The notes under the pieces were generated by a model. That model was not told where the DNA came from. It saw only the letters and a program-made list of their open reading frames with translations, and ran no database searches. Source: JAHEKB01 sp049115575 (GTDB lineage Bacteria; Bacteroidota; Bacteroidia; NS11-12g; UBA9320). From it: a stretch of DNA of 64,000 nucleotides. The DNA lies in assembly GCA_049115575.1 (NCBI GenBank), contig JAGDZU010000001.1, positions 1 through 64,000 on the forward strand, read 5' to 3'. The position numbers were made by a program, and so were the translations under genes. Positions 9,480 to 18,531 of the stretch are shown here, in pieces (the first letter of the stretch is position 1; every line of letters starts with the position of its first letter).

Positions 9480-10515
9480 ACTAGCACTAATCAGTGCTAT
9501 TTTTATTGGTCTTTTAATAGTTGTATCACTGCTGGGATATTTGGTAAGTCCAGACAAGTCTCCAGATGCCAACAGAATAGACTTAGAGCTGGCTCTCCAA
9601 TCTCCAGGATTTCAAGTCGACTTTATTCGCACAACAGAACTAGCAGAGGAATCTCAGTCTTTGATTAAAACCATGTTTAAGGGAAAAGAAGACCCAAATA
9701 CATGGGTGTCCATTTCATCTTTAAATTACCCAACAGACTATACTCCTTTTACCAAGAATGGACAGATTGTACCAGTTGAGTTAGACGCCACAACCTCCAT
9801 GTTGGAAGATGAATGGCGTAGAACTCATTTAAAAACCAAAACCTTTTGGTTGGGAACTGATAGGTATGGAAGGGATGTATTAAGCAGAATTATTTTAGGA
9901 GCAAGAGTTTCATTATTAGTTGGATTTATTTCTGTCTTTATTACTTTGATAATAGGTACTACTTTAGGATTGTGTTCGGGCTATTTTGGTGGATGGGTAG
10001 ACCGTGTAATAATGTGGCTAATCAATGTAGTCTGGAGTTTGCCATCTTTACTTATAGCTATATCCATAAGCTTTGCTTTTCAAGAAAAGGGCTTATATCA
10101 AGTATTCTTAGCAATTGGCCTAAGCATGTGGGTTGAGCTCGCTCGTATTGTTAGAGGGCAAGTGCTTCAGGTGAAAGAAATGGAGTATATACAAGCGGCG
10201 AAAGTGTTCGGATTTGGCTCTTTTAGAATACTTTTCAAACATATATTACCCAATATCAGGGCGCCAATTATAGTGGTTTGTGCAGCAAATTTTGCATCAG
10301 CCATTTTGCTTGAGGCAGGCCTGAGTTTTCTTGGATTGGGTGTACAACCACCTACCCCTAGTTGGGGTACCATGATTAAGGAGCACTATAGCTATATTGT
10401 ATTTGATGCAGCCCATTTGGCGATTATTCCGGGACTCTGCATTATGCTGTTGGTTATGAGCTTTAATTTTTTGGGAAATGGGCTCAGAGATTATTACGAT
10501 GTCAATCTCAAATAG
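9451..10515 (+). CDS. OppC/DppC-like ABC transporter permease
   Basis: A 354-residue permease of the dipeptide/oligopeptide/nickel family. After transmembrane segment 1 (about 13-35) comes an unusually long periplasmic stretch (about 36-128) and then WLGTDRYGRDVLSRIILGARVSL, which precedes the BPD transmembrane domain. The EAA loop (EYIQAAKVFGFGSFRILFKHILPN) and FLGLGVQPPTPSWGTMI are well preserved. No OppB, OppA or ATPase gene lies in the window, so it must pair with partners elsewhere. The ATG at 9451 overlaps the preceding polymerase gene by 29 bp. What it carries is unknown; its place in a polysaccharide block may be chance. Confidence 0.85.
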   Translation: MDWKRFRRNRLALISAIFIGLLIVVSLLGYLVSPDKSPDANRIDLELALQSPGFQVDFIRTTELAEESQSLIKTMFKGKEDPNTWVSISSLNYPTDYTPFTKNGQIVPVELDATTSMLEDEWRRTHLKTKTFWLGTDRYGRDVLSRIILGARVSLLVGFISVFITLIIGTTLGLCSGYFGGWVDRVIMWLINVVWSLPSLLIAISISFAFQEKGLYQVFLAIGLSMWVELARIVRGQVLQVKEMEYIQAAKVFGFGSFRILFKHILPNIRAPIIVVCAANFASAILLEAGLSFLGLGVQPPTPSWGTMIKEHYSYIVFDAAHLAIIPGLCIMLLVMSFNFLGNGLRDYYDVNLK

Positions 10516-10523
10516 AACTTTAT

Positions 10524-11294
10524 TTAGACATCAATTTCCCCTTGAAAGACATATTTAGCTGGCCCGCATAAATAAATATTTTCAAATCCGTGATCAGTTT
10601 TTTCAAACTCAACACTTAATTCACCACCAAGGGTCATGAGCGCAGTTTCAAAAGATCCATTGGCATTGCCAGCATCAATATGATTTGCTAGAGCTGCAGC
10701 TGTAACACCAGTGCCACAACTCAAAGTTTCATCTTCTACACCTCTTTCATAAGTCCTTATCGCAAGATGATTCTCCTGTTTGGCAATGAAGTTCACATTA
10801 ATTCCTTCTTGAGCATAAATATCTGAATACCTAATATTCCTTGCCGACTCACATACTGGATAATCCTCAAGTTTATCTATAAACTTGATATAATGTGGAG
10901 AGCCCGTATGCAATACCAGATCGTGTCCGTGGTATTCATATGAAGGGACATCATGCATCTTTAACCTCACTATTGCATCCTCAATTTTGGCAGAATGAAC
11001 TCCGTCATTAGATTTAAACTGGCACTCATTGGTAATCCAACCGTGGTGGCTGGCGTACAAAACACTGCAACGACTTCCATTACCACAAAAGCTTTCAGAA
11101 CCATCTGAGTTATAATACATCATGTCGAAATCGTAATCGGAGTCTTTGTTCATGAGTATGACTCCATCAGCTCCTATACCGAATTTTCGATTGCAAATCT
11201 GAATGATTTGCTCCTTGCTAAGAGACCTTACGCCCTGGAAAATGACAAAGTCATTTCCTGTGCCTTGATACTTTTTGAATGCTATCCTACTCAT
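10524..11294 (-). CDS. dapF: Diaminopimelate epimerase
   Basis: Converts LL- to meso-diaminopimelate for lysine and peptidoglycan synthesis. With the start at 11294 the protein is 256 residues, normal for the family. Both catalytic cysteines are present: C70 in FCGNGSRC and C193 in SCGTGVTAA. The N-terminal KYQGTGNDFVI and the GIGADGV loop are also intact. The ATG at 11294 is preferred to one at 11303 because it gives the standard N-terminus. The gene start lies inside the end of the anti-sigma factor gene (8-bp overlap), so expression is probably tied to the sigma/anti-sigma pair upstream. Confidence 0.95.
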   Translation of the reverse strand: MSRIAFKKYQGTGNDFVIFQGVRSLSKEQIIQICNRKFGIGADGVILMNKDSDYDFDMMYYNSDGSESFCGNGSRCSVLYASHHGWITNECQFKSNDGVHSAKIEDAIVRLKMHDVPSYEYHGHDLVLHTGSPHYIKFIDKLEDYPVCESARNIRYSDIYAQEGINVNFIAKQENHLAIRTYERGVEDETLSCGTGVTAAALANHIDAGNANGSFETALMTLGGELSVEFEKTDHGFENIYLCGPAKYVFQGEIDV

Positions 11295-12288
11295 TGAGAA
11301 CATTGAGCAATGTCTGATTGCTCACGGCAACAAATTTATTGAACTCATTGTTCTTTTCTAAAAAGTAAAATGAATTACCAAGTTTTAAATAGAGTCGTTG
11401 GTCTAAAAACTTAAAAGTAAGAGTTTGAGTTGGAGCAATTTCGAATAATTGCAGTCCGTCTTTGGAGTATTTGTATCCTTTGAAATTCACTGGAGAGCTC
11501 CAGAACTCAACATTTAGATTTACAGTTTTGATTTCCTCAACGGCATCACTGGCTCCGGCATTCACTACTTGTGAATCTAAAAGTTCACCAGCGGTGTCTT
11601 TAGAGCGAGTGGCCTGTGTTTGTTCTGCAAAAGTGGGAGAGTACTGTGGCACTTTGTATCGTTTGCTAGCTATCTTTTTATCTGACTTAACCACTATCTC
11701 ATCTACTTGCTCGGGCTCGTTAGCTTCAGTCACTTCTTCTTCAACTGTGCTAATAACGCCATCCATATCTTCATCCATTTCATCTTCCACAATCTCAATT
11801 GACGGTACAAGAAGTGTGTCTATAGTTTCAGTGGTTTCTTCCAAGGCCATTGGGTTGGGAGGCGTTGCATCTTCTATAGCAAGTAATTGTGTGTCAATTT
11901 CAGTCTCAGGCAGCTCATTGGCAATAGTTGAATCGGCAGAGTCCTGTAATTCTTCTGTAGCTAGATGCCTGTCTTTATTAGGAACAAAGAATTTCATAAT
12001 AAAGAAGGTTGAAACAAATAGAATCACTATAGCTGCAGAAGCATAGGTCCACTTATTTCCCCATTGATTCTGTATATATCGCGTTTTTGTTTCTTGTTTA
12101 AAAAGAGCTTTGAGCTCCTCTTTTCTAACCTGTTTTAAAGCATCGATAATAGCTGATTGCTCTGCAACTTGTCTTGCAAACGCCTCATCCTTCAGCCGAA
12201 CTTTAAATTCATCCATAGCCCGGCCTTTCAACTCCCCTTTGAGGTATTGATTAATTAAATGATATGTCTTTTCATCTAAATTATTCAT
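11287..12288 (-). CDS. Putative membrane anti-sigma factor with a long acidic periplasmic region
   Basis: A 333-residue protein encoded directly after an ECF sigma factor (1-base overlap). The N-terminal 70 residues look like the cytoplasmic anti-sigma region common in Bacteroidota (YHLINQYLKGELKGRAMDEF, then alternating charged helices), without a zinc motif. One transmembrane segment follows at about 77-100. The outer part begins with a strikingly acidic, Thr/Glu/Asp-rich stretch (about 108-200), then a basic turn and a C-terminal beta-like region of about 80 residues. It is likely to hold the sigma factor at the membrane until a signal releases it. The assignment rests on position and layout, not on a recognised outer domain. 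Confidence 0.7.
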   Translation of the reverse strand: MNNLDEKTYHLINQYLKGELKGRAMDEFKVRLKDEAFARQVAEQSAIIDALKQVRKEELKALFKQETKTRYIQNQWGNKWTYASAAIVILFVSTFFIMKFFVPNKDRHLATEELQDSADSTIANELPETEIDTQLLAIEDATPPNPMALEETTETIDTLLVPSIEIVEDEMDEDMDGVISTVEEEVTEANEPEQVDEIVVKSDKKIASKRYKVPQYSPTFAEQTQATRSKDTAGELLDSQVVNAGASDAVEEIKTVNLNVEFWSSPVNFKGYKYSKDGLQLFEIAPTQTLTFKFLDQRLYLKLGNSFYFLEKNNEFNKFVAVSNQTLLNVLNE

Positions 12289-12851
12289 TACAATAGGTCC
12301 TCTTTATTATATCTCGACAATACCGTAGACTGTAATTTCTTAAAGCACTGATATTTCTTGGATTTTACACTGTCTGTGTTTGCAAAACCCAGCTTCTCAG
12401 CAATCAGTTTGTTGTCGTAACCATCAAAGTAGAAATAGGATAAAAGCCTTCTACAGGTTTCATCCATTTCTTTTACCATTTGTACTATGATATGAGCATC
12501 TAGATCCATTTGGATCGGTTCACTCATTTCGGGAATTTTATCAGATTCATCTACGTATTTAAAGCGAGTTTTCTTTTTTAACTCCTTGAACCATAGATTT
12601 TTGGCAATTGCCATTACATAAGTGCTAAGCTTTGCTTGCAGTAGGAATTCACTTTTATGAACATTTCTCCAAACAGCAATAACGCTTTCTTGTAGGATAT
12701 CTTCAACTACCTCCTCGTCTCCATTGTTTTTAAGTACAAAATTTCTGATCATCGTATAGTGGTCTTTATACAAGTGATTGAGCATACGCTCATCTCCTTG
12801 TTTAATTCGTTCTATAACCTTGTGGTCTGATAATCGATTAAGACCTAACAT
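12288..12851 (-). CDS. ECF-type RNA polymerase sigma factor
   Basis: A 187-residue sigma-70 family factor with regions 2 and 4 only. Region 2 includes DEEVVEDILQESVIAVWRN and KLSTYVMAIAKNLWFKELKKK. Region 4 includes DETCRRLLSYFYFDGYDNKLIAEKLGFANTDSVKSKKYQCFKKL, a helix-turn-helix. It precedes and overlaps its presumed anti-sigma gene, the classic arrangement for an extracytoplasmic stress or envelope response. No FecR-like partner or STN-bearing TonB receptor is present, so it is not an iron-type surface signalling system. No TAnnTTTG box was found upstream, so the group may be self-regulated. Confidence 0.9.
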   Translation of the reverse strand: MLGLNRLSDHKVIERIKQGDERMLNHLYKDHYTMIRNFVLKNNGDEEVVEDILQESVIAVWRNVHKSEFLLQAKLSTYVMAIAKNLWFKELKKKTRFKYVDESDKIPEMSEPIQMDLDAHIIVQMVKEMDETCRRLLSYFYFDGYDNKLIAEKLGFANTDSVKSKKYQCFKKLQSTVLSRYNKEDLL

Positions 12852-13058
12852 TTAGTAGATAGTTAATATTGATTAATCGAGAAAGGTAAACGGTCAGTAA
12901 AAAAAAGTTGCCCTCAAGCGTTACTATCACTGAAAAACTTTAGCTTCCTCCTTTCAAATTTAAGCAATTTTGTCAGCTTGGCAGAATCTTAAAGACAAGG
13001 GCTAACGTAAAAGCAAAGTGGAACAATAATTGAATAGAACTCAAAAAAGACCTAAAGA

Positions 13059-14504
13059 ATGAAAAAAATACTCGGAATATTTGCCATTGCTATTATAGGG
13101 GGTTTGGTAGCTCTAGGCGTGAATGCACTGGTATCAAAGTCTAATGAACCTCAAACAATTCAGGAGCACCAAGCAGCTCAGTTTACAAAGGCAGAAGCAT
13201 TAACAGATGTGCCATCAACAGATTTTGTTTCTGTTGCCGAATTGGCAACGCCAGCTGTGGTTCATATTACCACCACTATGGCGCCTCAACGAACAAACCA
13301 ACAATTTTTTGATCCATTTGGATTTTTTGATGGACCATTAATGCCTCAACAACCTCAGCAGGCCACAGGTTCCGGTGTCATAATTACAGCAGATGGATAT
13401 ATAGCAACCAACAATCATGTAGTTGCCAATGCTGAAAAAGTAGAAGTGGTATTAGATGACAAAAGAAGTTATATAGCAGAAGTCGTAGGAACAGATCCAG
13501 AGACTGATCTGGCTTTGCTGAAGATTGAAGAAGGAGGGCTTGATTTCTTGAAATTTGGTAACAGTGATGATTTAAAGGTAGGAGAGTGGGTAGTTGCAGT
13601 TGGCAATCCATTTAACTTAACCTCTACAGTAACGGCTGGAATAGTCAGTGCCAAAGGAAGAAACATTAATTTATTGAGGCAGAATGGAGGAGAATATGCT
13701 ATTGAAAACTTCATACAGACAGATGCTGCAGTGAATCCTGGAAATAGTGGAGGCGCATTGGTAAACACCAGTGGTCAGCTTATTGGAATTAATACAGCTA
13801 TAGCTTCAAGAACAGGTTCATATAGCGGATATTCATTCGCTATACCCATGAACTTGGCTAAAAAGATATTAGATGATTTGCTCAAATATGGAGAGGTTAA
13901 AAGAGCCATACTAGGAGTGCGAATTCAAGATATCACTCAAGAATTGGCAGATGAGAAGGAATTAAAAGAACTGGAAGGAGTCTATATACCGGAGGTGATT
14001 GAAGGAGGAGCAGGAGATAAAGGGGGAATAAAGGATGGTGATGTGATTTTGAGCATCAATGAAGAAGAAGTAAATAAATCCTCTGAACTGCAGGAGCAAA
14101 TCAGTAAATACTATCCTGGAGACAAAGTAAAGGTGACGGTAAATAGAGATGGAAAAGAGAAAGATTTGACTGTAACCCTTTTGTCTAGAGAAGGAAAAGA
14201 TGAAATCAATACAGATATCAAACGAGAAGAAGCCAAGATTCTAGATGCCAAGCTAGAGAATCTCAGTAGGGATGAGAAAATGAAACTCAAGGTGAGAAAC
14301 GGAGTTAGAATTGCCAAAGTGGGTAATGGAGTTTTTGGAAAAGGAGGCATAGAAGATGGTTTTGTAATAGTTCAAATAGACAAATCACCAGTTTTCACAA
14401 CCAATGATGTGAAGAAAGCCCTAGAAGGTAAAGCAGGCGCCGTACTCATAGAGGGTGTTGACAAATCTGGAAATAAAGAAGCTTTTGCTATTAGATTGGA
14501 CTAA
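13059..14504 (+). CDS. degP: DegP/DegQ (HtrA) family periplasmic serine protease
   Basis: Degrades or refolds damaged envelope proteins. The 481-residue protein has an N-terminal membrane/signal segment (about 5-26), the trypsin-like domain with the complete triad H120 (NNHVV), D150 (ETDLALLKI) and S230 (NPGNSGGAL), and two PDZ domains (about 280-375 and 395-480). A flexible Gln/Pro-rich loop near 84-105 precedes TGSGVII. It is divergent from the ECF sigma group. A TGTCA-GCT-TGGCA pair lies 76 bp before the start and may be a stress control site, though this is weak. A strong hairpin terminator follows. Confidence 0.93.
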   Translation: MKKILGIFAIAIIGGLVALGVNALVSKSNEPQTIQEHQAAQFTKAEALTDVPSTDFVSVAELATPAVVHITTTMAPQRTNQQFFDPFGFFDGPLMPQQPQQATGSGVIITADGYIATNNHVVANAEKVEVVLDDKRSYIAEVVGTDPETDLALLKIEEGGLDFLKFGNSDDLKVGEWVVAVGNPFNLTSTVTAGIVSAKGRNINLLRQNGGEYAIENFIQTDAAVNPGNSGGALVNTSGQLIGINTAIASRTGSYSGYSFAIPMNLAKKILDDLLKYGEVKRAILGVRIQDITQELADEKELKELEGVYIPEVIEGGAGDKGGIKDGDVILSINEEEVNKSSELQEQISKYYPGDKVKVTVNRDGKEKDLTVTLLSREGKDEINTDIKREEAKILDAKLENLSRDEKMKLKVRNGVRIAKVGNGVFGKGGIEDGFVIVQIDKSPVFTTNDVKKALEGKAGAVLIEGVDKSGNKEAFAIRLD

Positions 14505-14523
14505 AACAATCTAGTGGTCTCTA

Positions 14524-14553
14524 AAAAAAGCTCAGATAGCACTGAGCTTTTTT
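14524..14553. terminator. Bidirectional terminator between degP and the TonB receptor gene
   Basis: A 12-bp perfect stem AAAAAAGCTCAG/CTGAGCTTTTTT with a 6-nt loop. Both strands show a T-run after the stem, and it sits between convergent genes. The stop codon of the TonB receptor gene overlaps its right arm. Confidence 0.88.
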
Positions 14554-16483
14554 AGTTAATGTTCCACTTTAAACCATAAGAAAGCCATCTGCCAGGCATT
14601 TGAGCTCCTAGAATTTCTTGATAAGAAACATCAAGGGCATTATATACTCGAACAAACAATCTAACTTGATCATTATTGAGCTTAATTCCGGCATCTACGT
14701 TTAGCAGACTATATGAAGAAGGAATAAAGGCTGAAATCTCTTCTATGGATTCTTCATTGCGTTGAACCATGTTGAGAACTGCATTGGCGTATAATTGTTT
14801 TGTGCTCAGATGCAATATTGCATTGAATATATGAATGGGATGGTTTGCCAAGTATTTGGAAACCACTGAATCTGGGTTGCCTGTAATTAAGTATGAATAA
14901 TTGATTTCTGGCTTAATTAAGATTGACTTAGTTTTAAATGATTTAGAAGCTTTTAGCTCTAATCCATTGGTATAACTCTCCGACAGATTCATGGTATACA
15001 AATAGTTTTCGTCAGGAATTAAATTGCTGGCATTGTTTATTTCATTCGAATTGGTCAAAACATAGTCTATTAGATTGGAAGACCATCTGTGAAATACAGT
15101 AGCAGATAATTCATATGCTTTTATGCGTTTGATTAAACCTAAGTCCGCGGTGTAAGAACGTTCAGCCAGTAAATCTGGATTACCAATGTTTCTACCTGCA
15201 GATAAATTTGGAATTTGATGTGAGATAAATCGCTCTGTGAAGTCTCCCCCTCTTATCGCTTTTCCAATGGAAGAGTGGATGTTCCATCCGTTAAGTAGGT
15301 AGGAGACAGACAATTGAGGAACAAATTCAAAACCAAAATTATCATCGAATTCAAACCTGGTGCTCCAATTGGTATGCAAACCTTTCCATTGCAAATGATA
15401 TAGAAAGTATAGACCTACATTTTGTTTTTTATGATTACCTCTGTCTGAACTCTCTATCTCTTGATTCTCACCTTGAGCTCCTAAGACCACAGTTTGGTTG
15501 GTATTTACATGAATTAGATGCTGAATGTTGTAAAAAGTCTTTTTCAGCTCATGAGAGTTTGCTGGGAATAGGGGATTAAATGTAAATAGATCGTTAGTGG
15601 TTTTATAACCCGCTGTAATATTGCTTTGATGTGCACCTCTTTTCCTTTCAATATTAATCTGGTGCCAAGCAGATTCAATTTCTTCTTCAGATTCATCAAA
15701 CGCACTAGCGGTATAGAAATATTTGGCTTTGAACTTTCTTTGATCAAATCCACTTCTTAATTGCACTTTCCAATGTGCATTTGGGAAATATGCAACTGAT
15801 GCTGAGAAAGTATTAAGATCAAAAAAGTTGTTGTATAAACTATCTTGAGAAACTGAAGGGAAATTGGGGTTGACTAATTCATTGCCAATAGATTCAGATG
15901 TTTTTACACCTGCTGAGAACAACCAGTTCTCCTTACCTGCACGAATAGCGAAATCGCTTAATAGCAAGTCATTTTGGCCAAGTGAAACAGTTCCATTGCT
16001 GCTTACGAATGAACTCCCATTATTGGCCGTATATATTTTGGATTTTATATGTATCACACCTCCTACCGCATCAGCACCATATGCAGCGGAAGCAGCACCT
16101 CTAATCACTTCAATGCGATCTATTTCAGATATAGCAATAGGTATATTGTTATTGAAATGTCCGGTCAAAGGATCGTTTAGCCTCACATTATCCACTAATA
16201 CGAGAACTTGAGAAAACGTACTCCCTCTAAGACCTAAGTCTGTCTGAACTCCAAAAGGTCCACGGCTGTTTAAGTTTACCCCTGCTACATATCGCAATAA
16301 ACCCTCAACGGTATTAACAGGCATTTTTGCAATGTCCGCAGAGGTGATGAGTTCAATTGATTTACCACTTTCAAAAGTTGATTGTGCCAACCTATTAGCA
16401 GTAACCTTAATAGAATCTATCTGTTGCACTTGAGCGTGAATAGATGCAGAAATAAGTATAAATAGTATATTGAGTTTCCTCAT
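14552..16483 (-). CDS. TonB-dependent outer-membrane receptor (BtuB-like)
   Basis: A 643-residue outer-membrane barrel with a clear signal peptide (residues 1-17, ending in SIHA). The plug domain (about 25-150) has the usual signs: VEGLLRYVAGVNLNSRGPFG, LRGSTFSQVLVLVDNVRLND, and IDRIEVIRGAASAAYGADAVGGVIHI. A 22-strand barrel follows, ending in an aromatic/hydrophobic strand (LSYGLKWNIN). There is no carboxypeptidase-like or STN extension, so it is unlike SusC or FecA. Its size resembles BtuB, but the substrate (cobalamin, iron chelate or other) cannot be told and no riboswitch precedes it. It follows the MscS gene by 36 bp and may share its transcript. Confidence 0.88.
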   Translation of the reverse strand: MRKLNILFILISASIHAQVQQIDSIKVTANRLAQSTFESGKSIELITSADIAKMPVNTVEGLLRYVAGVNLNSRGPFGVQTDLGLRGSTFSQVLVLVDNVRLNDPLTGHFNNNIPIAISEIDRIEVIRGAASAAYGADAVGGVIHIKSKIYTANNGSSFVSSNGTVSLGQNDLLLSDFAIRAGKENWLFSAGVKTSESIGNELVNPNFPSVSQDSLYNNFFDLNTFSASVAYFPNAHWKVQLRSGFDQRKFKAKYFYTASAFDESEEEIESAWHQINIERKRGAHQSNITAGYKTTNDLFTFNPLFPANSHELKKTFYNIQHLIHVNTNQTVVLGAQGENQEIESSDRGNHKKQNVGLYFLYHLQWKGLHTNWSTRFEFDDNFGFEFVPQLSVSYLLNGWNIHSSIGKAIRGGDFTERFISHQIPNLSAGRNIGNPDLLAERSYTADLGLIKRIKAYELSATVFHRWSSNLIDYVLTNSNEINNASNLIPDENYLYTMNLSESYTNGLELKASKSFKTKSILIKPEINYSYLITGNPDSVVSKYLANHPIHIFNAILHLSTKQLYANAVLNMVQRNEESIEEISAFIPSSYSLLNVDAGIKLNNDQVRLFVRVYNALDVSYQEILGAQMPGRWLSYGLKWNIN

Positions 16484-16519
16484 ATTTTTTTAAATAATGC
16501 GCGAATTAAATAATTAAAC

Positions 16520-17758
16520 TTATTGAGCCAGTTTTTTTATGTCAGAACCTGTTGGACTCTGGAATATCTCCAAGTCAAATTCAGGAACGATGGCTATGAT
16601 GTGATCAAAGATGTCTGCCATAATTCCTTCATAATGAACCCATCTTTTGTCTTTGGAAAAGGCATATATTTCAATGGGTATACCTTCTGGTCCAGGCTCT
16701 AGCTGTCTAACCATGCAAGTTAAATTATCATTGACTTCTGGATGGTCATGGAGGTAGTTTTCTATATATGCTCTAAAAACCCCAAGATTAGTTAGGTTGC
16801 GTCCATTTATTCCATCGGCACGTTCTAATGTGCTATTGAATTCTGCAATTTCCTTTTCTTTGGTCTCTATATGTGATTTAAGAAGTCTCATAGAACCAAA
16901 ATGTTCTATTTGCTCCTTGCCTAAGAACCGCACACTATCCATTTTAATCTTAAGTGCCCTTTTCATTCTTCTACCAGCAGACTCTTCCATTCCCCTCCAA
17001 TTTTTAAAAGAATCAGAAATTAAAGCATAAGTAGGTATGGTAGTTATGGTCAGGTCAAAGTTTCGCACTTTGATGGTGGTTAAATTAATCTCAATCACAT
17101 TGCCATCCGCACCGTATTTCTCCATGCTAATCCAATCACCCAATCTTACCATATCATTGGTTGCCAATTGAATGCTTCCAATAAATCCAAGTAGTGTATC
17201 TCTAAATATTAATAGAATGATGGCCGACATGGCTCCCATTGCAGTTAGGAAGAACATCGGCGTTTTTCCTGTAATCACGGAAAACAGAGTAATGCCAAAG
17301 AATAACCAAACTATAATCTTAAGTACTTGAGCATAGCTTTGAATAGGTTTGTCTTTATAACTATCAGAACTGCTCACTATGGTTTGCAGAGCATTAATGA
17401 ATGCTATGACTATGCGCATGCTTGCAATGGCAATTAAAACCTCAAACAGCTTGGTAATTAAAGGAATGCTCGTGTGATAATCTGCCATTACAGCATCTAC
17501 GGAATACCGAAAAATGAAAAGTGGCAGTAGGAGAATGATTCTTCTGAAGAAATGAGCATTCATTAAATGGTCATCCCATTTTCCTTTTGTTTTAGAAGCT
17601 ATTTTGTGAACTCTTGATATTATCAGCTTCTTGGCTAACCAATAGACCAGAAAACAAATGACAATCAGGGTGAGAGCATGTATGATAACGGCCAAAAGGT
17701 CGGCATCCATAAAGTCCCATTTCTTCTCTAGTATATATTCTTTGATATAGTCTTTCAC
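16520..17758 (-). CDS. MscS-family mechanosensitive channel (YbdG-like)
   Basis: A 412-residue inner-membrane channel that opens under osmotic down-shock. Four or five hydrophobic segments occupy the first 180 residues. The MscS pore/beta region follows (FIGSIQLATNDMVRLGDWISM, then GNVIEINLTTIKVRNFDLTITTIPTYALISDSFKNWRGM), the arrangement of the larger YbdG/MscM subgroup, with a C-terminal cytoplasmic alpha/beta part. The GTG at 17758 (MKDYIKEYILEKKWDF) is preferred to a TTG at 17776 because a near-consensus promoter box TTTCTTTG (minus strand, 17774-17781) overlaps that TTG. The start is uncertain; the family is not. Confidence 0.85.
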   Translation of the reverse strand: MKDYIKEYILEKKWDFMDADLLAVIIHALTLIVICFLVYWLAKKLIISRVHKIASKTKGKWDDHLMNAHFFRRIILLLPLFIFRYSVDAVMADYHTSIPLITKLFEVLIAIASMRIVIAFINALQTIVSSSDSYKDKPIQSYAQVLKIIVWLFFGITLFSVITGKTPMFFLTAMGAMSAIILLIFRDTLLGFIGSIQLATNDMVRLGDWISMEKYGADGNVIEINLTTIKVRNFDLTITTIPTYALISDSFKNWRGMEESAGRRMKRALKIKMDSVRFLGKEQIEHFGSMRLLKSHIETKEKEIAEFNSTLERADGINGRNLTNLGVFRAYIENYLHDHPEVNDNLTCMVRQLEPGPEGIPIEIYAFSKDKRWVHYEGIMADIFDHIIAIVPEFDLEIFQSPTGSDIKKLAQ

Positions 17759-17814
17759 CTCTAGATTTTGGTGCAAAGAAACTAAGATTGTACCGTTTAA
17801 CCTGCTCTTATGAT

Positions 17815-18522
17815 CTAGAATTCAAAACCATTCCATGTTTCGAATTTCCAGATTTCTAAAATTTGGGATATGTCCATATCAAATGGAGCATAGAGACTGT
17901 TGGTAGATACCAATGTCAAGGCTTTTCTTTCTTCTATATGTTTATATATCCTTTTAAACATAATGCCTTCATCTTTGGTAACTACCACATAGGATTCTCC
18001 ATCTTTAATGTTATTCCAATCTTGCACATAGGATGCAGTTACCCATGAACCTTCAGAGATAGGTGGCATGGAGTCGCCTTTGATTTGAAAGCAGCGATGC
18101 GTTTTTTGCTTACTTAAAAAGGGTAATTTGAATTTGGGAAGAGCTGCAATGTATTCTGGGTCTGAATGACTGCCGGCATAGCCAGCTTGCGCTTTCATAG
18201 GCACTATTTCTATGTTTTCCTCATTTCGATCATCTACACTTACGGTGAGCAATCTCAATCTTTTTCCACTTATATCGGCTTCACTTCCTTTTAATATTTG
18301 GGAGAGTTTGTATTGAGACAGTTTGGAGAGATCATGTCTAACCAATCCGTCTAGGGTAACATTAAAGTAGTCTGCCAAAGCTATTTGAGTATTAAATGGA
18401 GGTTGAACCCCTCTCTCGTAACTGTTGAGCTTTGATCTTGAGATTTCCAATATATCTGCGAGGTCTTGCTGAGACTGTTGCTTTTGAGTTCGCAGTAGTT
18501 TGACGTTGGTAGAAAAGTGCAT
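17815..18522 (-). CDS. LexA-like repressor: XRE helix-turn-helix plus S24 self-cleavage domain
   Basis: A 235-residue regulator. Residues 5-60 form an XRE/Cro-type helix-turn-helix (QQDLADILEISRSKLNSYERG). The C-terminal half is an S24 peptidase with nucleophile Ser151 (KGDSMPP) and general base Lys190 (GIMFKRIYKH). An Ala116-Gly117 bond (AGYAG) lies exactly 35 residues before the Ser, as Ala84-Gly85 does in E. coli LexA, so DNA-damage-induced self-cleavage is predicted. It is divergent from a Y-family polymerase with only 57 bp between them, which points to control of that gene and of itself. The DNA-binding domain is phage-repressor-like, not the winged LexA type, so its operator should differ from a classic SOS box. 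Confidence 0.88.
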   Translation of the reverse strand: MHFSTNVKLLRTQKQQSQQDLADILEISRSKLNSYERGVQPPFNTQIALADYFNVTLDGLVRHDLSKLSQYKLSQILKGSEADISGKRLRLLTVSVDDRNEENIEIVPMKAQAGYAGSHSDPEYIAALPKFKLPFLSKQKTHRCFQIKGDSMPPISEGSWVTASYVQDWNNIKDGESYVVVTKDEGIMFKRIYKHIEERKALTLVSTNSLYAPFDMDISQILEIWKFETWNGFEF

Positions 18523-18531
18523 GTTCTTAAA

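Noticed and set aside
11462..12046. A 194-codon open frame on the plus strand opposite the anti-sigma gene
   Set aside because: Its product is almost only Ser/Ile/Val, mirroring the acidic Glu/Asp/Thr codons of the real gene; no start context or homology is visible.
14552..16483. TonB receptor as sensor for the ECF sigma factor at 12288
   Set aside because: The receptor lacks the N-terminal STN signalling domain, the anti-sigma factor is not FecR-like, and degP lies between them on the other strand.
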